The notes under the pieces are model-generated. The model did not search any database, had not been told where the DNA came from, and saw nothing but the letters and a program-made list of their open reading frames with translations. 64,000 nucleotides of DNA from Nocardioides conyzicola (GTDB lineage Bacteria; Actinomycetota; Actinomycetes; Propionibacteriales; Nocardioidaceae), in the NCBI RefSeq assembly GCF_039543825.1, contig NZ_BAABKM010000002.1, forward strand, positions 186,001 through 250,000, written 5' to 3'. Every line of letters begins with the position of its first letter. The stretch's first letter is position 1. Shown in pieces: positions 8,293 to 16,156 of the stretch. Position numbers and translations under genes: made by a program.

Positions 8293-8972
8293 GGCTCGGA
8301 CCGGCCGTCCTGGAGGCCCGCTCCCTCACGGTGAGCTACGGCGAGACGAGGGCCGTCGACGCGGTCGACCTGGCCCTCCGGCCCGGGTCGCGCACCGCGA
8401 TCATGGGGCCCTCGGGGTCCGGCAAGTCGACGCTGGTCCACGCGCTGGCCGGGGTCGTCCGACCGGACGCGGGCGAGGTCTGGTTCGAGGACGAGCGACT
8501 CGACCAGCTGAGCGAGGCCGAGCGGAGCCGGCGGCGACTGTCCCGGATGGGCATGGTCTTCCAGTTCGGCGACCTCGTGCCCGAGCTGACCGTGGTCGAG
8601 AACGTGATGCTGCCGCTGCAGGTGCTCGGCGAGAAGGCGCGACCGGCCCGGGCCCGGGCCCTCGAGATGCTCGACGCCCTGGGCGTGGCCGACCTCGCGG
8701 ACCGGCGTACGGGCACCGTGTCCGGAGGCCAGGTCCAGCGCGCCGCGGTCGCGCGATCACTCGTGCACGGACCCTCGGTGGTGCTGGCCGACGAGCCCAC
8801 GGGGGCGCTCGACAGCCTCACCGCCGAGCAGGTCCTGGACACGATGGTCGCGGTCACCTCCGCGGCGGGGGCGGCGCTGGTCGTGGTGACGCACGACCAC
8901 GTCGTCGCCTCGCACCTCGACGACCTGGTCGTGGTCCGCGACGGCCGGGTCGCCGAGGCAGCGGTCGCGTGA
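8289..8972 (+). CDS. ABC transporter ATP-binding protein (MacB/LolD type)
   Basis: The 227-residue ATPase has Walker A GPSGSGKST (40-48), a Q-loop (MVFQFGD), signature VSGGQ (144-148) and Walker B plus catalytic Glu in VVLADEPTGALDS (164-176), then the H-loop VTHDH. Length and the PTGALDS motif put it with the MacB/LolD/FtsE-type ATPases that pair with FtsX-like permeases and drive mechanotransmission rather than simple transport. It overlaps padR by 4 bases and the permease by 4 bases. The likely role is efflux or envelope stress response to an antimicrobial. Confidence 0.93.
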   Translation: MRLGPAVLEARSLTVSYGETRAVDAVDLALRPGSRTAIMGPSGSGKSTLVHALAGVVRPDAGEVWFEDERLDQLSEAERSRRRLSRMGMVFQFGDLVPELTVVENVMLPLQVLGEKARPARARALEMLDALGVADLADRRTGTVSGGQVQRAAVARSLVHGPSVVLADEPTGALDSLTAEQVLDTMVAVTSAAGAALVVVTHDHVVASHLDDLVVVRDGRVAEAAVA

Positions 8973-10813
8973 CCTCGCTCCTGCTCGGGCTGCGGCTGTC
9001 GGTCACGCCGGCGGCGCGGCTGCGGACGGCCCTGCTCGCGCTCGCCGCCGCGACCGGCTCGACGATCCTGCTCGTCACGTTCGCCGCCGGCCACCACCAG
9101 CTGGTCACGGCCACGTCGTACCAGGCCGAGATGCCGCGGCTCGTGCTGGTGATCGTCACCGTGGTCGCGCTGCCCTGCACCGTGCTCGTGGCGACGGTCG
9201 CCCGGCTCTCGGCGTCGGTGCGCGACCGGCGGCTGGCCAACCTGCGGCTGATCGGGCTCAGCCCCAACCAGACTCGCCTGGTCGGCACCGGCGAGGCCGG
9301 TGGGGCCGCGGTCGTCGGCACCCTCCTCGGCTGGGGCCTCTTCTGGCTGGTCCGGCCGCTGCTGCTCGGGCACTCCCCCGCCGGCGCGGCCTGGGGCGAC
9401 TTCTTCGCGCCCACGGTCCGCGACCAGGTGCTGGTCGTCGTCGGGGTCCCCGCGGTCGCGATCCTGGCGAGCGTGCTCCCGGCCCGGTCCTCGGTCGGCG
9501 ACGCGCTGGCCCGCAGCCGGCGCGCCGACCGGCGTCCGCCCGGCTGGTGGCGCCTGCTGCCCCTCGCCGTCGGTGGCGCGCTGTGCCTCGTCGTCGTCGC
9601 GTCCGGCCCCCACGACGACGACATCTCCGACGGCCTGACCGCCGCGCTCTTCGGGGGGATCGTGCTGACCGCCGTCGGCATGCTGCTGGTGCTGCCGGTG
9701 CTGGTGCGCCTGCTGACACGACTGACGTCCGGCCGCGCCCTGGGCCCGGCCCAGCGCATCGCCGTACGACGCCTCGAGGCGCAGCCGGCCGGCGTCGCCC
9801 GGATCATCGGGGCGCTGCTGATCGGGCTGTTCCTCGCCACCGGCGCCCGCTTCGTGCTGGTCGCCTTCGAGAGCACCGACGAGTACGCCCAGGCCGCGCG
9901 CAACCACGACGTCGAGCAGCGGGTCGAGGTCGTCACCAACGAACGGCACGTCGACACCGTCCTCGCCGGGCTGATGCGGACCGACGGGGTGAGCGGCGCT
10001 GTCGACCTGCCGATGCTCCACAACAACCGGCTGGGCATGGAGGCGGTGGTCGCCACCTGCGCCCAGCTCGCCGCCGCCGCTCCGGAGATCACGGGCTGTC
10101 GCGACGGCGAGCCGATGTGGCTGCACGACCACTCCGGGATAGACGAGACCGGCACGGTCGCCTGGCGCACCGGCGACGTGCACGGGCGCCGCGTGGCCAC
10201 GACCGACCTCGCGCTCGTGTCGACCAGCGTCGAGCAGCCGTCGTACGACGCACTGTCGCCGGTGTACGCCGACGTCATCATCCCGCCGACGATGGTCGCC
10301 CCGCTCCCGCCGGACGCCTGGCACAGCGTGCTGGTGGTCGGCCCACCCGGCCCGGACCTGGCCAGCCGGCTGGCGGACCTCGGCTACGCCCCCAGCTACT
10401 TCGGGACCGAGGACTACGAGTTCGTCGCGACCATGCGCTCGGTGATCTGGATCGTCGCGGGGGTCGTGCTGGGCGTCGGCCTGCTCGCACTCACCGTGTC
10501 CGCGATCGACCGGGCCGTGCAGCGCCGCAAGGAGGTCGTCGCCCTGCAGCTGGTGGGTCTCGGTCGTGGCGTGATCCGGCGGGCGCAGGCCCTGGAGACC
10601 GCCGTACCGGTCACCGTCGGCGCCGTCCTCGCGGTGGGTCTCGGGTCGCTGGCCGGCGCGACGTACCTGAGCGTCGACGACTCGACCACCATCCCCTGGG
10701 CGCAGAGCCTGGTGCTGGCTGCGGTCGCCGTCGTCGGAGGCCTCGGGGTCGCGGCGGTCACCATGGTCGCCGCCGCTCCACGGCTGCGCGCCGAGGAGAT
10801 CCGTGCGGAGTGA
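8969..10813 (+). CDS. FtsX-like ABC transporter permease
   Basis: This 614-residue membrane protein has an N-terminal segment (about 15-35), then grouped hydrophobic stretches near 55-75, 108-128, 153-170, 193-211 and 222-244. A further pair sits near 275-300, a large extracytoplasmic loop spans about 300-480, and three C-terminal segments lie near 490-515, 540-565 and 580-600. Two FtsX repeats are visible, each with a residue run like RRKEVVALQLVGLGRGVIRR, which contacts the ATPase. The GTG start at 8969 overlaps the ATPase stop. It forms the export or signalling unit with the preceding ATPase under PadR. Confidence 0.88.
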   Translation: MTSLLLGLRLSVTPAARLRTALLALAAATGSTILLVTFAAGHHQLVTATSYQAEMPRLVLVIVTVVALPCTVLVATVARLSASVRDRRLANLRLIGLSPNQTRLVGTGEAGGAAVVGTLLGWGLFWLVRPLLLGHSPAGAAWGDFFAPTVRDQVLVVVGVPAVAILASVLPARSSVGDALARSRRADRRPPGWWRLLPLAVGGALCLVVVASGPHDDDISDGLTAALFGGIVLTAVGMLLVLPVLVRLLTRLTSGRALGPAQRIAVRRLEAQPAGVARIIGALLIGLFLATGARFVLVAFESTDEYAQAARNHDVEQRVEVVTNERHVDTVLAGLMRTDGVSGAVDLPMLHNNRLGMEAVVATCAQLAAAAPEITGCRDGEPMWLHDHSGIDETGTVAWRTGDVHGRRVATTDLALVSTSVEQPSYDALSPVYADVIIPPTMVAPLPPDAWHSVLVVGPPGPDLASRLADLGYAPSYFGTEDYEFVATMRSVIWIVAGVVLGVGLLALTVSAIDRAVQRRKEVVALQLVGLGRGVIRRAQALETAVPVTVGAVLAVGLGSLAGATYLSVDDSTTIPWAQSLVLAAVAVVGGLGVAAVTMVAAAPRLRAEEIRAE

Positions 10814-10868
10814 CCGCGGCGGACGGACCCCTGTGTTTGTGGGCCCGACCGTCGGGCATCACCCTCAC

Positions 10869-11192
10869 GTGACCACCACTCCGACGCCGGCACCCGTCCC
10901 GACCACCGCACCGTCCTCGGCGTCGAGCGCGGTTGCCGGTGTCCTCTTCGGTCTCGCCGTCGTCCTGGGCGTCGTGGCCGTCGTCTACCTGGCGCTGGTG
11001 CTGAGCGACGTGCCCAACTCCACCGTCGTCTGCGGCAACTCCGACAGCAGCATGGGCGAGTGCCTGCTCGCCAGCCAGATCAGCCGCACCGAGAGGATCG
11101 AGGCCTGGTCGATGGGCCTGAGCCTGATGGCCGGAGCGGCCGCCTCCGTGGCCGCGGGCGTCGTGTCGCTGGTGGTCCTGCGCCGCCGCTGA
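10869..11192 (+). CDS. Small two-helix membrane protein, function unknown
   Basis: The 107-residue product starts at GTG 10869 with a Thr/Pro-rich N-terminus. One hydrophobic segment lies at about 22-46 (AGVLFGLAVVLGVVAVVYLALVL). A short outside loop holds two cysteines (VVCGNSD, GECLLAS), and a second segment lies at about 80-104. The two loop cysteines could form a disulfide. No family is recognised. It follows the permease by 55 bp and ends in a bidirectional hairpin shared with meaA. Confidence 0.55.
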   Translation: MTTTPTPAPVPTTAPSSASSAVAGVLFGLAVVLGVVAVVYLALVLSDVPNSTVVCGNSDSSMGECLLASQISRTERIEAWSMGLSLMAGAAASVAAGVVSLVVLRRR

Positions 11193-11213
11193 ACGGGCTC
11201 AGTCGAGCCCGTT
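11192..11213. terminator. Bidirectional hairpin between convergent genes
   Basis: AACGGGCTC (11192-11200) pairs perfectly with GAGCCCGTT (11205-11213) across a 4-base loop. The two convergent genes end 6 bp apart inside it; the meaA stop codon overlaps the stem and loop. It is short but GC-rich, and there is no T-tract. Confidence 0.45.
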
Positions 11214-13232
11214 GGCCTCGCGGATCACGTCGACGATCCCGCCCATGATCTCGGTGAGCCCGTAGTCCTTGGGCGTGTAGACGGCGGCGACGCCGAGCTC
11301 CCGCAGCCGCCGGCCGTCGGAGTCCGGGATGATCCCGCCGACGATCACGGGGACGTCGCCGACCCCGGCTGCGCGCAGCCCGTCGAGGACGTCGGGCACC
11401 AGCTGCATGTGCGAGCCGGACAGGATCGAGAGGCCGATGCAGTGCACGTCCTCGGCGACCGCCGCCGAGACGATCTGCTCGGGCGTCAGCCGGATGCCCT
11501 GGTAGATCACCTCGAACCCCGCGTCCCGGGCACGTACGGCGACCTGCTCGGCGCCGTTGGAGTGACCGTCCAGACCGGGCTTGCCCACCAGCAGCCGCAG
11601 CCGGCCACCGAGCTCGTCGCCGGTCTCCTGCACGCGGCGGCGTACGGCGGTCAGCTCCTCGCCCGCGGACCCGCCCATCGACAGCGACCCAACGGCGCCG
11701 GCGACACCGGTCGGCCCGCGGTACTCGCCGAAGACCTCGCGCAGCGCTCCGGCCCACTCGCCGGTCGTCGCCCCGGCGCGCGCGGCGGCCAGGGTCGGGC
11801 CCATGAGGTTGGTGTCGGTCTTGGCGGCCGCGGCGAGCGCGGCGAGCGCCTCGGCGACCGCGGCGTCGCCGCGCTGGGCCTTCCACGCCTCGACGCTGGC
11901 GAGCGCGGTCTTCTCGGCCTCGGGGTCGGCGGCCATGATCGCGCCGTCCAGGTCGGCGGTCAGCGGCGACGGCGCGGTGGTCTCGTACTTGTTGACGCCC
12001 ACGATCACCTCCTCGCCGGACTCGATCCGCGAGCGACGTACGGCGTGCGAGGAGACGAGCTCCTGCTTCATGTACTCGACCGCCGCGATCGCCCCGCCCA
12101 TCGCCTGGACCCGGTCGATCTCGGCCCGAGCGCCCTCGACGAGCTCGGCGACCTTGGCCTCGATGACGTGGGAGCCCTCGAAGATGTCGTCGTACTCGAG
12201 CAGGTCGGACTCGAAGGCCAGCACCTGCTGGAGCCGCAGGGACCACTGCTGGTCCCAGGGCCGGGGCAGGCCGAGGGCCTCGTTCCAGGCCGGGAGCTGC
12301 ACGGCGCGGGCGCGGGCGTCCTTGGACAGCGTGACGCCGAGCATCTCGAGGACGATGCGCTGGACGTTGTTCTCCGGCTGGGCCTCGGTGAGGCCGAGCG
12401 AGTTGACCTGGACGCCGTACCGGAACCGGCGCATCTTCGGGTCCTGGACGCCGTACCTCTCCCGAGTGATCTCGTCCCAGAGCCGGACGAAGGCGCGCAT
12501 CTTGCACGTCTCCTCGATGAACCTGACCCCGGCGTTGACGAAGAAGGAGATCCGCCCGACGACCTTCTCGAAGTCGTCGGCGGAGACCTGGCCGGAGTCC
12601 TTGACGGCATCGAGCACGGCGATCGCGGTGCTCAGCGCGAAGGCGAGCTCCTGCGTCGGGGTCGCGCCGGCCTCCTGCAGGTGGTAGCTGCAGATGTTGA
12701 TCGGGTTCCACTTCGGGATCTGGTGGACCGTGTAGGAGATGACGTCGGCGATCAGCCGCATCGAGTGCTCGGGCGGGAACGCGTAGGTCCCGCGGGAGAG
12801 GTACTCCTTAATGATGTCGTTCTGAGTGGTGCCGGCCAGCAGGGCGGCGACCTCCTCCGGCGAGCGGTCCGGGTTCTGCTCCTCCGCCACCACCTGGTAC
12901 ATCGCCAGCAGCCACATGGCGGTGGCGTTGATGGTCATCGAGGTGTTCATCTCGGCGAGCGGGATGTCCTCGAAGAGGCGGCGCATCTCACCGAGGTGCG
13001 GGACGGGTACGCCGACCTTGCCGACCTCGCCGCGCGCGAGCGGCGAGTCCGGGTCGTAGCCGGTCTGGGTCGGCAGGTCGAAGGCGACCGAGAGGCCGGT
13101 CTGGCCCTTGGCGAGGTTGGTCCGGTACAGCTCGTTGGACGCCGCGGCCGTCGAGTGCCCGGAGTAGGTGCGCATCAGCCACGGCCGGTCTTTGGCGTGG
13201 CTCGCTGCGGGGTGGGACTGGGCGTCGCTCAT
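11199..13232 (-). CDS. meaA: B12-dependent acyl-CoA mutase MeaA (ethylmalonyl-CoA mutase type)
   Basis: The 677-residue chain carries a mutase TIM barrel (about 15-500) and a C-terminal cobalamin domain. The latter has the base-off signature D-x-H-x-x-G, seen as Asp555-Gly-His557-Ser-Asn-Gly, where His557 ligates cobalt. The opening KDRPWLMRTYSGHSTA and GQTGLSVAFDLPTQTGYDPD are typical of the MeaA/Ecm branch rather than methylmalonyl-CoA mutase. The expected reaction is (2R)-ethylmalonyl-CoA to methylsuccinyl-CoA in the ethylmalonyl-CoA pathway for acetate or C2 assimilation. The crotonyl-CoA carboxylase partner is not in the window. A PduO-type adenosyltransferase that could supply adenosylcobalamin lies 1.1 kb away on the other strand. 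Confidence 0.9.
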   Translation of the reverse strand: MSDAQSHPAASHAKDRPWLMRTYSGHSTAAASNELYRTNLAKGQTGLSVAFDLPTQTGYDPDSPLARGEVGKVGVPVPHLGEMRRLFEDIPLAEMNTSMTINATAMWLLAMYQVVAEEQNPDRSPEEVAALLAGTTQNDIIKEYLSRGTYAFPPEHSMRLIADVISYTVHQIPKWNPINICSYHLQEAGATPTQELAFALSTAIAVLDAVKDSGQVSADDFEKVVGRISFFVNAGVRFIEETCKMRAFVRLWDEITRERYGVQDPKMRRFRYGVQVNSLGLTEAQPENNVQRIVLEMLGVTLSKDARARAVQLPAWNEALGLPRPWDQQWSLRLQQVLAFESDLLEYDDIFEGSHVIEAKVAELVEGARAEIDRVQAMGGAIAAVEYMKQELVSSHAVRRSRIESGEEVIVGVNKYETTAPSPLTADLDGAIMAADPEAEKTALASVEAWKAQRGDAAVAEALAALAAAAKTDTNLMGPTLAAARAGATTGEWAGALREVFGEYRGPTGVAGAVGSLSMGGSAGEELTAVRRRVQETGDELGGRLRLLVGKPGLDGHSNGAEQVAVRARDAGFEVIYQGIRLTPEQIVSAAVAEDVHCIGLSILSGSHMQLVPDVLDGLRAAGVGDVPVIVGGIIPDSDGRRLRELGVAAVYTPKDYGLTEIMGGIVDVIREANGLD

Positions 13233-13305
13233 GGACCGAGAGTAGGACGACGGCTACCGATTGGTAACCGCTCGCGCGTGTGGCTTATCCGACATGCCCG
13301 CCTGG

Positions 13306-13614
13306 TCAGGCGGACGCGGCGACGCGCTCCACCTCGACCACGCGGATCAGCCGGGTGAGGTGCAGCATCCGGCGTACGGACGGACCGCAGCCGCGCAGCG
13401 TGAGGTGGTGCCCGGCGCGGGCCGCCTGCCGGGTGGCGACCGCGAGCACCTTGAGTGCGGTCATGTCGATGGTGGTCACCTCGGTGAGGTCGATGACGAC
13501 GTCCTCGTCGTGGCCCTGCAGGTGCTCGTAGATGGCGTTGCGGACCTCCCACGTGCTGCGCACGTCGAAGTCACCGCTGAGGAGGATGGTCGGACCGTCG
13601 GTCAGGATCTCCAT
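13306..13614 (-). CDS. STAS-domain protein (anti-sigma factor antagonist-like)
   Basis: The 102-residue protein is a single STAS domain. The fold pattern runs TILLSGDFDVRST, then EDVVIDLTEVTTIDMTALKVL. In RsbV/SpoIIAA proteins the acceptor Ser follows Asp in D-S-S-G/A; here the order is Asp-Met-Thr-Ala, so a Thr sits at the acceptor position. It may switch an anti-sigma factor by phosphorylation. None is adjacent; the nearest RsbW-like protein in the window is at 60745. It is a single gene with an ATG start at 13614. Confidence 0.8.
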   Translation of the reverse strand: MEILTDGPTILLSGDFDVRSTWEVRNAIYEHLQGHDEDVVIDLTEVTTIDMTALKVLAVATRQAARAGHHLTLRGCGPSVRRMLHLTRLIRVVEVERVAASA

Positions 13615-13706
13615 CGGTGTGCCCCGTTCTCGGGACCCCCGTCCCGATCAGCCAGTGCTTGGCCTGTCACTCACTATGACGCGCACAACACCCATTTGGT
13701 TGCCTC

Positions 13707-14291
13707 TCATCCCGAACTTTCCCGTCGTGTCGCGTCCGTTGCTGCCGCGGCGGCCGTGCCCACGGCGATCAGGGCCATGCCGGCGACCCCCTCGGGAGCG
13801 AAGATGTGGCCGACGTGGACGAGCCAGGCGCCCGGCAGGAGGACCAGCGCCACCGCCCCGACGGCGCCGTTGCGACGGACCTGGTCGACGACGACCAGGG
13901 CGCAGGTGAGGAGCAGCGCCCAGGACCCGATCTCGCCGAGCGGCGTGCCGATCCGGAAGAGCAGGCGCACCGGCTCGGGCCGCGGGACGCCGGGGCCGAG
14001 CTCGTGCGTGACGTAGCCAGCGGCGACCCCGCTGATCACGTCGAGCGCCGTGTAGAACGTCGCGTAGACGTACGCCGCCAGCCGGACCGCCCACGCCAGC
14101 GGATCGGTGCGGGTCCGGACGAGCGCGGCGAGCGCGACTCCGACCAGGGGGAACGCCAGCAGCCCCGGAAGGTGCAGCGTGAACCAGCGGTACGACGTGT
14201 CGTAGGACAGGTGGTGCGGGTGGAAGAGGCCGGCCACCGCCAGCGCGAGGGCGGGCAGGGCGAGCAGGAGCGGTTGTGCGAAACGTCGCAT
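13707..14291 (-). CDS. Multi-pass membrane protein, function unknown
   Basis: This 194-residue hydrophobic protein has about six predicted segments: 6-24, 41-60, 68-90, 115-135, 142-160 and 165-185. Two short motifs stand out: FHPHHLSYDTSYRW in the first outside loop and a GHIFAPEGVAGM loop near the end. No family is recognised. ATG at 14291 is preferred because the first hydrophobic segment follows a basic MRRF start. The gene lies alone between the STAS gene and the divergent adenosyltransferase, whose start is 45 bp away. Confidence 0.6.
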   Translation of the reverse strand: MRRFAQPLLLALPALALAVAGLFHPHHLSYDTSYRWFTLHLPGLLAFPLVGVALAALVRTRTDPLAWAVRLAAYVYATFYTALDVISGVAAGYVTHELGPGVPRPEPVRLLFRIGTPLGEIGSWALLLTCALVVVDQVRRNGAVGAVALVLLPGAWLVHVGHIFAPEGVAGMALIAVGTAAAAATDATRRESSG

Positions 14292-14336
14292 GCCCGTCGA
14301 GGCTACGTCGTGCCGCCCGCCGCTACCGTGGGCCCC

Positions 14337-14912
14337 ATGGTCAACCTCACCCGGATCTACACGCGCACCGGCGACGCCGGGGAGACCCGTCTCGGCGACA
14401 TGAGCGTCACCACGAAGACCGACCCCCGGCTCGCGGCGTACGCCGACGTCGACGAGGCCAACGCCCACCTCGGGCTCGCGCTCGCCCAGGGGGCGCTCGA
14501 GCCGGACGTCGTCACGCTGCTGACCCGGGTGCAGAACGACCTCTTCGACGTCGGCGCCGACTTCTGCACGCCCGTGGTGGCCGAGCCGGAGTACCCGCCG
14601 CTGCGCATCGAGCAGGAGTACGTTGACCGGCTCGAGGCGTGGTGCGACCAGTACAACGAGGACCTGCCCAAGCTGCGGTCCTTCATCCTCAACGGCGGCA
14701 CCGAGGGCGCCGCCCTGCTCCACGTCGCGCGCACCGTCGTACGCCGGGCGGAGCGGTCGGCCTGGGCGGCGTACGAGGTCCACGGTGGGTCGATGAACGT
14801 GCTGGCGATCATGTACCTCAACCGGCTCTCCGACCTGCTCTTCATCCTCGCCCGGCACGCCAACCGCGAGGCCGGCGACGTGCTGTGGGTGCCGGGGGGC
14901 GAGCGGGACTAG
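14337..14912 (+). CDS. pduO: Cob(I)yrinic acid a,c-diamide/cobalamin adenosyltransferase, PduO type
   Basis: The 191-residue product has the PduO ATP-binding N-terminus, IYTRTGDAGETRLGD (7-21), followed by ADVDEANAHLGLA, and the C-terminal active-site helix ARTVVRRAERSAWAAYE with YLNRLSDLLFILARHAN. It transfers adenosyl from ATP to cob(I)alamin, making the cofactor used by mutases such as MeaA nearby. Length is normal for the family. It is convergent with the MFS gene, and the two coding ends overlap by 4 bases. Confidence 0.92.
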   Translation: MVNLTRIYTRTGDAGETRLGDMSVTTKTDPRLAAYADVDEANAHLGLALAQGALEPDVVTLLTRVQNDLFDVGADFCTPVVAEPEYPPLRIEQEYVDRLEAWCDQYNEDLPKLRSFILNGGTEGAALLHVARTVVRRAERSAWAAYEVHGGSMNVLAIMYLNRLSDLLFILARHANREAGDVLWVPGGERD

Positions 14913-16081
14913 GCAGCGACCTCTTCGACCGCCGGCTTCGGCGGTCGGGCCGCGAACACCGTGAGGGCGGCGGGGATCATCAGCCCGGCGATCACGAGCA
15001 GCGTCTCCAGCGTGCCGATGTGGTCGGCGAGCAGGCCGAGCAGCGGCGGGCCGGCCAGGAAGGCGGTGTAGCCGATGGTGGAGACCACGCTGACCCGGCG
15101 CGCGGCCCGCAGCGGGTCGTCGGCCGCGGCGCTCATGCCGACGGGGAAGCCGAGCGACGCGCCCAGGCCCCAGACCACGATGCCCAGCCCGACCAGGACC
15201 ACGTTGCCGCCGAAGACGACGAGCACGATCCCGACGAAGGCGGCCGCGGCGGAGCCCCACAGCACCGGCGCCCGGCCGTAGCGGTCCAGGAAGACGGGGC
15301 CGGTCAGCCGCCCGACGAACATCGAGCTGACGAAGACGGTGAAGCCGGCGACGCCGACCCAGTGGCGGACGTCGTACCCGTCGATGAGCGCCAGCGAGAG
15401 CCAGTCGTTGGCGGCGCCCTCGGAGAGCGCGAACGCCAGCACCATCACGCCGATGGCGAGGGTGCGCGGCTCGCGCCAGGGCGAGCCGGCGACGGCCTGC
15501 CGGTCCTCGTGGGTGATCGTCGGAGGCAGGTACGCCGCCGCGGAGCGCCAGGCGAGCAGCGCGGCGAGGACGGCGAACCCCGGGACGTGGAGCACCAGCG
15601 GCGCGTGCAGCGCCGCCATCGGGATGCCGATCGCCGCACCGGTGAAGGAGCCGATGCTCCAGCCGGCGTGGAAGCGCGGCATCATCGTGCGCCCGAAGCG
15701 GCGCTCGACCTCGGCCGCCTCGACGTTCATCGAGACGTCCCAGACCGCGATGCCGACGCCGTCGACGAAGAAGCCGACCACCGTGAGCGCGACCAGGTCG
15801 GTCGCGACACCGGTCATCGCGACCAGCAGCCCGGACGCGACCAGGATCGCGCCGAGCCGGGTCACGGAGGTGGCGCCGATCCGGTCGATCAGCCGTCCGC
15901 TCAGCGGCAGCGCGATGACCGAGCCGACGGAGATCGCGAGCAGCAGCAGGCCGAGCGAGCCGTTGTCGAGCTCCAGCCCGCTGCGGATGTCAGGCAGCCG
16001 CGAGACCATCGTGGCGAAGCAGAACCCGTTGAGCGCGAAGCTGAAGGCGACCGCGTTGCGGGTGCGGAGGAGGGACGACAC
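14909..16081 (-). CDS. MFS transporter
   Basis: The 390-residue protein has about twelve hydrophobic segments and the loop 2-3 motif GRLIDRIGATSVTRLG (about 63-78), a variant of the MFS signature G-x-x-x-D-R/K-x-G-R. A matching second-half loop is VGRLTGPVFLDRYGRAP. It resembles the drug/sugar efflux type with a short central loop. The substrate is unknown. The start is GTG at 16081, with two copies of an 11-base repeat just upstream. Confidence 0.85.
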   Translation of the reverse strand: MSSLLRTRNAVAFSFALNGFCFATMVSRLPDIRSGLELDNGSLGLLLLAISVGSVIALPLSGRLIDRIGATSVTRLGAILVASGLLVAMTGVATDLVALTVVGFFVDGVGIAVWDVSMNVEAAEVERRFGRTMMPRFHAGWSIGSFTGAAIGIPMAALHAPLVLHVPGFAVLAALLAWRSAAAYLPPTITHEDRQAVAGSPWREPRTLAIGVMVLAFALSEGAANDWLSLALIDGYDVRHWVGVAGFTVFVSSMFVGRLTGPVFLDRYGRAPVLWGSAAAAFVGIVLVVFGGNVVLVGLGIVVWGLGASLGFPVGMSAAADDPLRAARRVSVVSTIGYTAFLAGPPLLGLLADHIGTLETLLVIAGLMIPAALTVFAARPPKPAVEEVAA

Positions 16082-16140
16082 CGGACCAGAATTCCGGATC
16101 GGACGGGCATCTCCAAACCCTCTTCTTGACCGGTCCAGAA
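16081..16140. repeat. Paired 11-base direct repeat upstream of MFS gene
   Basis: CCGGACCAGAA (16081-16091) and CCGGTCCAGAA (16130-16140) differ at one base and are spaced 49 bases centre to centre. One copy touches the MFS start codon and the other lies in its upstream region, close to the end of the SARP gene. They may be operator half-sites. No matching regulator can be named. Confidence 0.3.
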
Positions 16141-16156
16141 CGTGGACAGGGAGCCG

